Assembly: GCA_001970855.1 (NCBI GenBank)
Contig: LSSN01000114.1
Location: 1-17,608 of the forward strand
DNA length: 17,608 nucleotides
Origin: Smittium culicis
Taxonomy: Eukaryota; Kickxellomycota; Harpellomycetes; Harpellales; Legeriomycetaceae
Reading direction: 5' to 3'
This document shows, in pieces, positions 8,720 to 17,608 of the stretch. The notes below the pieces were generated by a model, which was not told the DNA's origin, did no database searches, and worked only from the letters and a program-made list of their open reading frames with translations. The translations under genes and the position numbers were made by a program. How positions within the stretch are numbered: position 1 is the stretch's first letter; each line of letters begins with the position of its first letter.

Positions 8720-8967
8720 TTCTACCCTCCAAAAAAAAAAAAATAATTCATATCCATTTTTTGTAACCATCTAATAAAATGTTATCCCCTCCCCACTTTT
8801 CTTTTTTTATCAATTTTATTTATTTATGTAATATCCATACTCTTAAATCAATAAACACATTTATTTATATTACTCAGTTTAGTATAATTTTGAAGAACAG
8901 CAACAAATAATTATATTAAAAGTAATATTCATTTTAATGAAAGAAACATGCTTAAAAAAGCGAATTT
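8720..8967. terminator. Shared 3' region of NAC alpha and glutamate synthase
   Basis: A 248-nt convergent spacer. On the plus strand AATAAA occurs at 8773-8778 and 8850-8855, plausible poly(A) signals for NAC alpha. A long A run follows the NAC stop. No further coding sequence is seen. Confidence 0.5.
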
Positions 8968-11900
8968 TTAGTTATCAATCAGTTCCACTGATCTTTTTAA
9001 TACCCCACCGCACATTGGTAGGCTGCTATTCATAATGGTTTCTGCCTCTAAAACACCCGCTATTCTAGATCCCAAGCCCATAAGGAACTCATCGATTTCT
9101 CGAGCTGCTTGGCGCCCCTCATTTATCCCCCACACAACCAGACTCTGTCCCCGTCTGCAATCGCCTGCTGCGTATACTTTCTCGACATTTGTTTTGTAGC
9201 TATCGCCATTTGTTTTTATATTTCCTTGAGGTGTCATTTCAACGCCAAGTTCCTCCAATATTCCTTTCTCTGGTCCCAAAAATCCCATTGCGAGCAGCAC
9301 CATGTCCGCCTTAAATGTTTTCACCGAATCTTCCACCTCTTTCAACTTCCACGCCCCATTCTCGTCTTTATTCCACTCGACTTTAACTGTCTCTATTCCT
9401 TCCACCTGATTATCAGAGTTCCCAATAAAGCGCTTGCTGGATATACAATAAACTCTAGGATCACTGCCATAAACGAAGTTTGCTTCCGAATGACCATAAT
9501 CTACTTTAAAAGTTCTTGGGTATAGAGGCCATGGATTATCCATACTTCGCTCATTCTGCGGTTTTGGTAGCAATTCAAAATTTACTACCGATTTAGCCAA
9601 GTGTCTTATCGATGTAGCAATACAATCAGTCCCTGTATCTCCCCCTCCTATTACTATCACATCTTTCCCCTTCGCTGAAATGTACAGTTCATCATCAAAG
9701 TTCGAATTGAGCAGTGATTTAGTGTTTTTACTCAAAAAATCAACTGCAAAATGTATCCCCTTGAGTTCCCTGCCTTCAATTCTAATATCGCGTGGCCAAG
9801 TTGATCCCATCGACAACAGAATAGCATCGAAATCGGTTTTTAAGCTCGAAACGCTCACATCTTTCCCGACTTCACATCCGACAATAAAAACAACACCCTC
9901 GTTCTCCAATTTTTCAACTCTCCTTTGAACTAGTTTCTTATCAAGCTTCATATTCGGTATGCCATAAGTCAGCAGCCCTCCTGCTCTATCCTCCCTCTCA
10001 TACACGCATACACTGTGCCCTGCCTGGTTAAGCTGATCAGCCGCCGCTAATCCTGCCGGCCCTGATCCGATAATAGCTACTTTTTTTCCAGTGCGCACTG
10101 CTGGAATTCTGGGCCCCATCCAACCTTGTTTCCACGCGTGGTCAATAATCGCTGCTTCTATCGATTTTATTCCAACTGGGGCAGAATTAATTCCAAGAAC
10201 GCATGCCCCTTCACACGGTGCAGGGCATACCCTCCCTGTAAATTCTGGGAAATTGTTAGTTGACATCAAACTCTCGAAGGCTGCTTTCCATTGTTCATTA
10301 TAAACCAACTGGTTCCATTTTGGTATCTTATTACCTATAGGACAGCCTGAATAGTCCGACTGGCAAAATGGAACCCCACAGTCCATGCACCGCGCTGCTT
10401 GCACAATCAATTTGCTCTTGCTCAGTCTCGAGTTGATTTCATCCCAGTCTTTTATCCTAACTCTTGGTTCTCTGTACACCTCATTCTCCCTTTTTTGTTC
10501 AATAAAGCCTCTAAGCTTAAACTCTTTCTTGCTTGCTGCAGAATTAACAAGTATGTTTGGAACCGAATCTTCTACATCCACTAGCACTGAACCAGCTTTT
10601 CCCTCAACACTCATCCTTTTTCTTACTTCCATTGGTACTTTTCGCTTACTGTTGATTTTTTCTCTTTCCGCTAGGACTCGTTCATATTCTGGTGAAATCA
10701 CCTTTATAAAGAACTTACTTCTCTCGCCCCATTTTCTTAAAATTCCTTCTGCTTTTTGCGATCCCGTGTACCTTTTGTGTGCTACTACTAATTTATACAC
10801 TACCTCCAAATCAGCTTGACTAGGAACTTGCAAACTAACCATCTCGTGGTTACAGTTTTTGGTGAAAGTTTCTATTTCTTGCGAGTATACATACGCTATA
10901 CCCCCCGACATCCCTGCTGCAAAATTCCTCCCCGTTTTGCCAAGAATAACTACCGTCCCACCCGTCATATACTCGCACCCGTGATCTCCAACTCCTTCCA
11001 CTACCGCCGTTGCTCCGGAATTCCTAACTGCAAACCGTTCTGCCGCAATTCCCCCAAAATACGCCTCGCCTCCAGTCGCGCCATATAAACAAACATTTCC
11101 TACTATTATACTTTCGCTTGTATCATATATGCTATTTTTTGGTGCATATACTATAATTTTACCCCCTGATAAGCCTTTTCCTGCATAATCGTTGCAATCT
11201 CCTTCAAGCTCAAGAGTAACTCCTTTAGCTAAAAATGCACCAAAAGATTGGCCTGCAGATCCATTGGTCTTTACCTTGATAGTATCCTCACCAAGCCCAT
11301 TCTCTCCATGGTACTGCGACACAAAATATGATATCACTGACCCAAAACTCCTGTCTGTATTGTTTATTTTTGTTTCCAAATTAATTGCGTCCCCTTTCTT
11401 AATCTGATTTTCTATTGACTCGAAAATTAAAACTTCAAGTCTATCTCTAACCAAATCATAACTGTCTCTACTTGGTCTTTCTCTTTTTTCATATTTCACT
11501 TCGCAAAGCAATGGGCTCAGGTCTATATTCTTTGACTTTACAGATGAATTTTTTTGCTGCTCGTCAATCTTTAGTAATTCTCGTCTTCCAATCAAATCTT
11601 CAAACCTCTTTACCCCTAGCGATGCCATTATTTTCCTAACATCCTCAGCTAAATAGTAAAAGAAATTTATTACATGCTCAGGTTTTCCTCTAAATTTCTC
11701 TCTTAGTACCGGATCCTGCGTTGCTATTCCTACAGGACACGTATTTAAATGACACTTTCTCATCATGGTGCATCCAAGAGCTATCAATGGCGTTGTCGCA
11801 AACCCAAACTCGTCAGCTCCTAAAAGTGCTGCTATCACAACCTCCTTTCCTGTCTTTATTTGCCCATCCGTCTGGATCACCACTTTCTCGCGAAGATTGT

Positions 11901-14900
11901 TCAGCGCCAGTACCTGATGGGTCTCTGCTAACCCTATCTCCCACGGTATTCCCGCGTTTTTTATCCCTGTCCATCTCGATGCACCCGTTCCTCCATCATG
12001 CCCTGATATCAAAATATGATTCGCCTCCGCTTTAGCAACGCCTGCTGCAATCACCCCAACGCCAAATGTTGATACCAGCTTTACGCTAATCACCGATTTG
12101 GGATTCGCTCCTCGAAGATCGTATATCAACTGCTTTAAATCTTCAATCGAGTATATATCGTGGTGTGGTGGCGGCGATATTAACCCAACTCCTGCGGTCG
12201 ATTTTCTTGTTTTTGCTATCTCCTTCGACACTTTATGCCCTGGAAGCTCCCCGCCCTCTCCCGGTTTTGCCCCTTGTGCCATTTTAATTTGCAACTCATC
12301 TGCATTGCACAAATAGTGGCTCGTTACTCCAAACCTTCCTGAAGCTATTTGCTTAATTGCTGATCTGTGTGAATCGTTGTTTTCCAACCTTTTGTACCGG
12401 TTTGCATCTTCTCCACCCTCTCCGGAATTGCTTCTCCCTCCTATCCTGTTCATCGCCGCTGCTAACGTTGTATGCGCCTCAATCGATATTGATCCGTACG
12501 ACATCGCTCCTGTACAAAATCGCCTCGCTATTTCCGTCCACGGCTCAACCAAATCAATGTCGATCTCTTGCGAAGATTTTCTCTCTCTGATCTCGAAAAG
12601 TCCACGTAATGTCGTACTCTTCGTATTCTTCTCCCATTGCTCTACCGTGTAACTGTCCCAGCTTTTTTGGTTCTTCTCTCGAACTGCATTTTGTAGGTGC
12701 GCTATTGACGCAGGAGTGTTTGTATGCCTCGCGCCGCCATTACTCCAATGGTAATCGCCCTCCCTCCCCCCTGTGCTAATCTGGCCCGTGTCACATATTT
12801 CTGAACTTTTGCCATTAATTTTGTGCATTTTATACCCATTTTCGTGCATCGAAATAGCATCGCACGCAAAAATTTCAAATGTAGCGCCTCCTATCCTTGT
12901 CGCCGTGTTCGCAAGGCACTTATCAACAACTTCTTGTGATACCCCTAAAGCTTCAAAAATCTGCGCTCCTTTATACGAATGCAGCGTTGAAATGCCCATC
13001 TTTGACATCACTTTAAGAACCCCGTTTTCTATTGACTTCTTGTAGTTTTTTCTCATTAATTTCTCGTCTGCGTCTTTGTCCAATATATTACTTTTCTTCA
13101 ATGCCTGTATAAGGTCGTATATCGCATATGGATATATTGCATCTATCCCATACCCTATAATTGCACAAAATTGATGAACATCCCTAACTTCGCCCGTTTC
13201 AAGTACTAAAGCAACTTTCAGCCTCAGCTTCTTTTCAATCAGCGCATGATGAATGGCCCCACACGATAATAGCGAAAATAATGGAACTCTGTCTTGGTTT
13301 ACTAACTTGTCGCTCAATACAAGAATTTTAACCCCTCTCTCAATTAAGCTAATCGCTTCGTCGCAAATTTGCCACATCCTTTCTCGATATTCCTTTATTC
13401 CTTTGCTTTTATCGAAAGTTAAATCTATATACCCAGTTTCCCACTCATTTCCACAATTACCAGACCCCAATCTGGTTTCAGCAATTTTTGTGTTTACACT
13501 CTTTAAAACCTTGTCTAAATTGCACAATGTATAGAATTGATTCTCATCAAGTAAAAACGACTTCAGCCTAATACGTTTAACTTGCATTTCATGAACATCC
13601 AGGAAATTGTGTTCAGGTCCTATCAAGCACTCCAGCGACATAACAATGTTCTCTCTTATCGGGTCAATTGGCGGATTGGTTACTTGCGCAAATAACTGTC
13701 TCATATAATCAAATGGCAGTCGTGGCTCACTATCCAAGCATGCTAGAATTGTATCGTTGCCCATAGATCCCAACGCTTCCTTCCCATCATTTACCATCGG
13801 TAGTATTATCGTGTTGATTTCTTCAATTGTGTACCCAAAAGCTGCTAGTCTTGGATCGTCTATACTTTTTATTTCGCCTCTATCGTTAAGCTTGGGATCT
13901 TTTTTATTTATTTTCTGTATAAGTTCGTATTCTCGATTGCAAATATCATCTAGATCTACAACTGATGAATCAATCCACTCTTTAAACGGTTTCATTGTAC
14001 TAGCTGAATATTTCAATTCAGAGTCATTGATGACATCCCCTTTTAGTGTATCCACTAAAAGAACTTTTCCTGGCGATAATCTACCTTTATACTTCACACT
14101 TTCTGAAGGTATTTCTACTCCACCAACTTCACTTCCACATACCATAATATTCTCGTCTGTGATGTAGTAGCGGCATGGGCGAAGCCCGTTCCTGTCCAAA
14201 AGAGCACCACAATATCTGCCGTCAGTAAATGATAATAAAGCTGGTCCGTCCCACGGTTCCATAATAGATGACGCCCATTCGTAAAAGTACTTCTTTTTTA
14301 TCGCCAAATCATCAGATACCTCGACTTTTAAAGAGTTCCACGCTTCAGGAACCATAACCATCATTGCTTCAGAGATCGTTAACGTTCCTGCTAATACAAG
14401 CAACTCCAAAACGTTGTCAAACGCCATCGAATCAGACCCACTCTCCTCAATTATAGGAAGCATCATTTGTATCTGCTCCTTTGTAAAATACTTCGATTCC
14501 ATCATAGATTCCCTCGAAAACATCCTGTTCTTGTTTCCACGCAACGAGTTTATTTCTCCTATTGCATTTATTAGCCATTTAATTAAAAAAATATAGTTTT
14601 TTTGTTATAAATTATTATCTGAACTTTATATTACCATTATGCGCACACATTCGTAATGGTTGAGCTCTATCCCATGATGGAAAAGTGTTTGTCGAAAACC
14701 TAGAGTGGACCAAGGCAAAGTGCGCCTCGTATAAATCGTCGCTTAAATCGCTGAAGTATTTATTCAAGTTTTTTGGAGTTGTAAGGGCTTTGTAAACTAT
14801 TTTCTTGCACGATAGCGAGCAAATGAAAAAACACCTTTCTGGATCAAGGTCCGGGCGCCTGCTTATTTTTCTGGATGCGTACCTCCTCAGCAAAAACAGT

Positions 14901-15520
14901 TTGCGCTCGAACTCGTCAAGATATTTTAAATTTCTCACGTCTTTATTAAGCTCGCTCAACGCAGATTCCATAATAAGCAGCGGTTGTATTATATGCGGCT
15001 CCATGGATTTGGCCATCTCCCCAATATATCTGCTATCAGTAGGGACTGTTCTCCAACCCAACGTCTTTATGCCAAGTTCACTAGCTGCTTTTTCAAACTC
15101 TCCTTTCAACAATCCGCATTTTTCTGAGCCTTTTGATATAAACACGTTTCCTGTAGCAAAAAAATTAGGCTTCACAACAAGTTCATACGGATATGAATCA
15201 GTGCCATCGCAAGTACCTCGTTGGCGTGTACATATCACGCTTTTATAAACTTCATAATTTTCGGTCAGCGCTTCTTGAAACGCTTTACTCATGAATTTGT
15301 CCGGAATGGATGTCATTATCCCCGCGCCGTCTCCATCGAGCGGATCGTTCCCAACCGCGCCTCTGTGCGCCATGTTCCCAAGAAGCGTCGTAGCATACTT
15401 CAATATCTGGTTAGATTTTTCCCCATCGATCTTTATAACAAATCCCACGCCGCAACTATCCTTCTCGTTGTCTGAGCAATACAAACCATGTTTTTCGGGT
15501 AAACTTCCTGCCCATCTCAT
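8968..15520 (-). CDS. GLT1: Glutamate synthase (NADH-type GOGAT), two exons
   Basis: Joined exons 15520-14635 and 14558-8968 give 2158 residues (yeast Glt1 is 2145). The enzyme makes two glutamates from glutamine and 2-oxoglutarate using NAD(P)H. A class II glutaminase domain begins at catalytic Cys23 (KDSCGVGF) after a short 22-residue propeptide and runs to about 500, including HRGAVGNDPLDGDGAG and AHNGEIN (293-299). The central domain is about 545-850. The FMN/2-oxoglutarate barrel is about 900-1290, with 3Fe-4S cysteines 1225, 1231 and 1236 (CTMMRKCHLNTC). A GXGXG beta-helix is about 1340-1540. The fused small-subunit part starts near 1650: cysteine clusters CMDCGVPFC and CPAPCEGAC, FAD site GSGPAG (about 1792), a second nucleotide site GGGDTG (about 1932) and GDCRRGQSLVVWGINEG near the end. 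A stop upstream in frame supports the start. Confidence 0.95.
14559..14634 (-). other. GLT1 intron (76 nt, phase 1)
   Basis: On the minus strand the donor is GTAATA and the acceptor CAATAG, with a branch-like GCTAATA 13 bases before the acceptor. Splicing gives CAT AAT G|GA GAA ATA AAC, restoring the conserved AHNGEIN motif. The intron length is not a multiple of three. Reading through exon 1 ends in a stop six codons past the donor. Confidence 0.92.
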
Positions 15521-15673
15521 CTTTGAAATTTATATAATCGCTGGCTGAGTTGAAAAAATAACGTTTATATTTTGACTCTAACTTTTTTGTTTATATTTAT
15601 ATTCTATCTTTATTTATTTATTTAATTCTTTTTTTTTTCTTTTTTTGAAAAGGTATATTTTATTCTATCAAAC

Positions 15674-15689
15674 CCGTTTTAAAATGCGG
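15674..15689. promoter_or_regulatory. Possible zinc-cluster factor site CCG-N10-CGG
   Basis: CCG and CGG triplets separated by ten bases containing the palindrome TTTTAAAA, about 155 bp upstream of the GLT1 start in an otherwise GC-poor spacer. Zn2Cys6 regulators bind paired CGG triplets. This is position and pattern only. Confidence 0.25.
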
Positions 15690-16141
15690 GGTCTCTATTT
15701 TATTCTAGTATTTAATTTTTTTTTTATTGGTATACAAATAACACATATTTAATATATATTATAATTTTAGGAAATAAAGATTTTTATATATTGGCTCAGG
15801 TCTAGACAGCGATATAATTTTTATAATTTATACATTTAATATAAACATGCAATTTTAGAGGGAATATTATCAATTGTTTAGGTATGATTATAAGGTGACC
15901 TGTGCATAAAGTTTAGATTTGCGGGGTAAAATGTTATTATTTTATTAACTTTTTCAGAATTTGACAAAATGCTAAATATCTAATTGCAAAAAATTGTTAT
16001 AATGTATATAAACACGATGCAAAAAATGCCACTAGTTTATGCTTGGGAGTTTAAAAGGGAGTTATAACTATTATACAATGCACATTTATTTATTATAAAA
16101 TAAATTATAAACATTATGAACTTGATGACTCTAAAAATTGA

Positions 16142-16224
16142 AAGTGTCAATTTGTTCTTATTGCATCTTCTTTAGTTCGATACAGAGAATGGAATAGGTT
16201 GAGACCAAATAAGAACAGGCACTT
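16142..16224. repeat. Imperfect inverted repeat
   Basis: AAGTG...GTTCTTAT (16142-16161) pairs with ATAAGAAC...CACTT (16209-16224), leaving a 47-base loop. Outer and inner stems are separated by an asymmetric internal loop. It has no coding capacity and matches no family known to me. Confidence 0.5.
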
Positions 16225-16459
16225 AGCTATTTATTCAAATTATAGAATGTTGAAATACCTCTAGAATTCAAAAACTATGTTTATCGTTTTCATGTATACA
16301 TTTTATTTTCAATTGGTTAATTGCAACTTATCTCCTCGTATATAAAAAAATCTTAAAGCCCTAAATATTAATATTTTTAGTTTATATCGTAAACTTAATT
16401 AAATTAATTAAAAAAAATCACAATAATTAACTGCCAAGCTTCAATTAATTATTTATCGT

Positions 16460-16656
16460 TTAATCCTTTCCCGTTCAACGCTCTTTGAAAAAGTCGATTT
16501 TTTTGGTTATTTTATGAATTATAAGTATATTTATTATTTGCAGCTTTTCAACAATAAACCAACGATTGAAAAATCTACGAAATAAAGTATTTTATTTGAA
16601 AGCTGTTGGCTATATTTTGTAGATCAAAAAAAGTCTACCACCCGTGAAGGGGTTAA
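16460..16656 (-). mobile_element. TTAA-flanked miniature transposon, copy E (piggyBac-like MITE)
   Basis: This is a 197-bp copy in reverse orientation. On the minus strand it begins TTAACCCCTTCACGGGTG followed by GTAGAC, and ends GAACGGGAAAGGATTAA, with one substitution in the terminal GGG. CACGGGTGGTAGAC is identical to copy D. Both TTAA flanks are intact. Confidence 0.85.
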
Positions 16657-16798
16657 TAAACTTTAATTGAAAATTTACAACTCAAGTTCTGGAAGGCTGT
16701 TAATGGAAGCAGAAGCAGAGCTGCTATCAGCTTCGCCTACGAATGCCATATATATAACAGTCGAGATAATTAGCCCATCTATTCACACGCTTTTTCGA

Positions 16799-16969
16799 CT
16801 AAACCTTTCACGAGTGGTAGAATTTACTTGAGCTAAAAAATATAGTAGATTAAATTCAATAAAAATACAATAATTCTTAGGCCTTATGAATTATTGGTTT
16901 ATTTATAATAACTGTGAATAATTCTTTACATTATAAAATATAAGTGAATCATTGAAATGACGTTTTTAA
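16799..16969 (+). mobile_element. Degenerate miniature transposon, copy F, right end missing
   Basis: The left end is decayed (CTAAACCTTTCACGAGTGG for the consensus TTAACCCTTTCACGGGTGG). The interior keeps TAATTCTTAGG, ATTATTGGTTTAT and GTGAATCATTG in family order. It stops at TTTTTAA, the point where intact copies have an internal TTAA before AAAGAGTGTTGG, and copy B begins at that TTAA. Confidence 0.65.
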
Positions 16970-17072
16970 CCCTTTCCACGGCGGTAGACTGTTTTTGGTT
17001 CGCCAAATATATCCAACTATATTCATTAAAAGTAATTTAATTGTGATCTTCACAAAAAATTAGTTTACTGTA
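16966..17072 (+). mobile_element. Left-end fragment of miniature transposon, copy B
   Basis: About 107 bp starting TTAACCCTTTCCACGGCGG then TAGACTGTTTTTGG and CCAAATATATCCAAC. It matches the left half of the family only. The right half is replaced by the start of copy C at 17073. Confidence 0.75.
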
Positions 17073-17269
17073 TTAGCTCTTTACGGGCGGTAGACCGTTT
17101 TTGATCAACAAAATATAACCGACTATATTTAATAAAGATAATTTAATTCCGAGGCCTTTATAAATATTGTCTTGTTGTAAAGTAGAATCAAATAATAAAT
17201 TTATTTATAAATCATAATCGAATCATTGAGTTGATTTATTTTAAAGAATGTTGGACAGGAAAGGGTTAA
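17073..17269 (+). mobile_element. Miniature transposon, copy C
   Basis: 197 bp with a mutated left end (TTAGCTCTTTACGGGCGG for TTAACCCTTTCACGGGTGG) and an intact right end GGACAGGAAAGGGTTAA. Interior matches include AATTCCGAGG and ATAATCGAATCATTG. Its right TTAA (17266-17269) is also the left TTAA of copy D. Confidence 0.82.
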
Positions 17270-17462
17270 CCCCCTCACGGGTGGTAGACTATTTTTGACC
17301 CACTTGGTATAGCCAACAGCGTTCAATTAAAATACATCAATTCCGAGATATTAAACAATATTGGTATATTGCAAAATAACAGCAAATAATAGATTTGCTT
17401 ATAAATCATAAACGAATCAATGATAAAGCTTTTTTAAAGAGTGTTGGACAGGAAAGGGTTAA
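17266..17462 (+). mobile_element. Miniature transposon, copy D
   Basis: 197 bp from TTAACCCCCTCACGGGTGG to GGACAGGAAAGGGTTAA. The interior carries TATAGCCAACAGCGTTCAA, AATTCCGAGATATTAAACA, TTGGTATATTGC and AACGAATCAATG, all in the same order as copy A. It is head-to-tail with copy C, sharing one TTAA. Confidence 0.87.
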
Positions 17463-17608
17463 ACTATAAAATGAATCATTCATAATCTTCCATATGGGGG
17501 ATTCTGAACGAAGAGAGCACTTTGTTGCAGTTTATAATTATTGGCTTGGACAATAAAAAATGTAAATATACTTCGCGGCATTGAAAAGGCATTTATTTTT
17601 TTCTATTT
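17463..17608. other. AT-rich right edge, no feature seen
   Basis: These last 146 bases show no coding region, repeat or RNA gene that I can support. Confidence 0.5.

Larger units (their letters stand above)
15521..16459. other. GLT1 upstream region, no gene recognised
   Basis: This 939-nt AT-rich stretch lies between the GLT1 start and the first transposon copy. It should contain the GLT1 promoter. It holds a CCG-N10-CGG arrangement centred on TTTTAAAA (15674-15689), of the kind bound by zinc-cluster factors, and an imperfect inverted repeat (16142-16224). No coding region is supported on either strand. Confidence 0.5.

Noticed and set aside
8968..14544. GOGAT as a two-gene or frameshifted locus with a downstream protein starting at 14544
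   Set aside because: A clean GT-AG intron with branch-like CTAAT restores AHNGEIN precisely, so it is one spliced gene.
16175..16190. U6 snRNA-like segment CGATACAGAGAA
   Set aside because: The ACAGAGA box match is short. No AGC triad, internal stem-loop or terminal T run follows, and the 5' stem is absent.
16703..16831. 42-codon ATG frame with slightly higher GC
   Set aside because: It runs into the left end of transposon copy F and has no recognisable motif.
16966..17462. TTAACCC strings as telomere-type repeats
   Set aside because: They occur singly at the ends of 197-bp elements in inverted orientation, not as tandem arrays.

Overview
This is an AT-rich eukaryotic nuclear segment, most likely from a fungus. 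It carries four recognisable housekeeping genes with long AT-rich spacers, short spliceosomal introns and a family of small non-autonomous transposons. Fungal origin is supported by a Pmt2-type protein O-mannosyltransferase, a fused single-chain glutamate synthase of fungal length and NAC alpha. CTG codes leucine at conserved positions (two CTG codons at the Leu-Leu of the GLLTYGIPNMKL motif of glutamate synthase), so the code is not CUG-Ser. The eight-exon gene at the left argues against a typical intron-poor budding yeast. An early-diverging (zygomycete-like) fungus would fit, but that is only inference.

Layout, left to right. 1-1434 is non-coding apart from one 198-bp TTAA-flanked miniature transposon. 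1435-3385 (+) is an eight-exon gene for a PI31/Fub1-type proteasome regulator. It is not visible as one open frame; I rebuilt it from splice sites, matching phases and family motifs. 3758-6025 (-) is a Pmt2-family protein O-mannosyltransferase, convergent with PI31, with a purine-rich (minus-strand pyrimidine-rich) tract upstream of its start. 6026-8212 is a 2.2-kb spacer serving as the divergent promoter region of the mannosyltransferase and NAC alpha. 8213-8719 (+) is the alpha subunit of the nascent polypeptide-associated complex. 8968-15520 (-) is NAD(P)H-dependent glutamate synthase (GOGAT), 2158 residues in two exons; its 76-nt intron interrupts the AHNGEIN motif of the glutaminase domain. 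15521-17608 is non-coding and holds a cluster of five more copies of the same transposon family, some adjacent or nested.

The four genes do not form a pathway. PI31 acts on the 20S proteasome, the mannosyltransferase glycosylates secretory proteins in the ER, NAC binds nascent chains at the ribosome exit, and GOGAT assimilates ammonia through glutamine. The most novel-looking items are the TTAA-specific (piggyBac-like) miniature elements and their nested cluster, and the heavily split PI31 gene with a GC-rich 3' half and a hexanucleotide repeat next to a splice donor. I see no defence system, CRISPR array, tRNA or rRNA gene.
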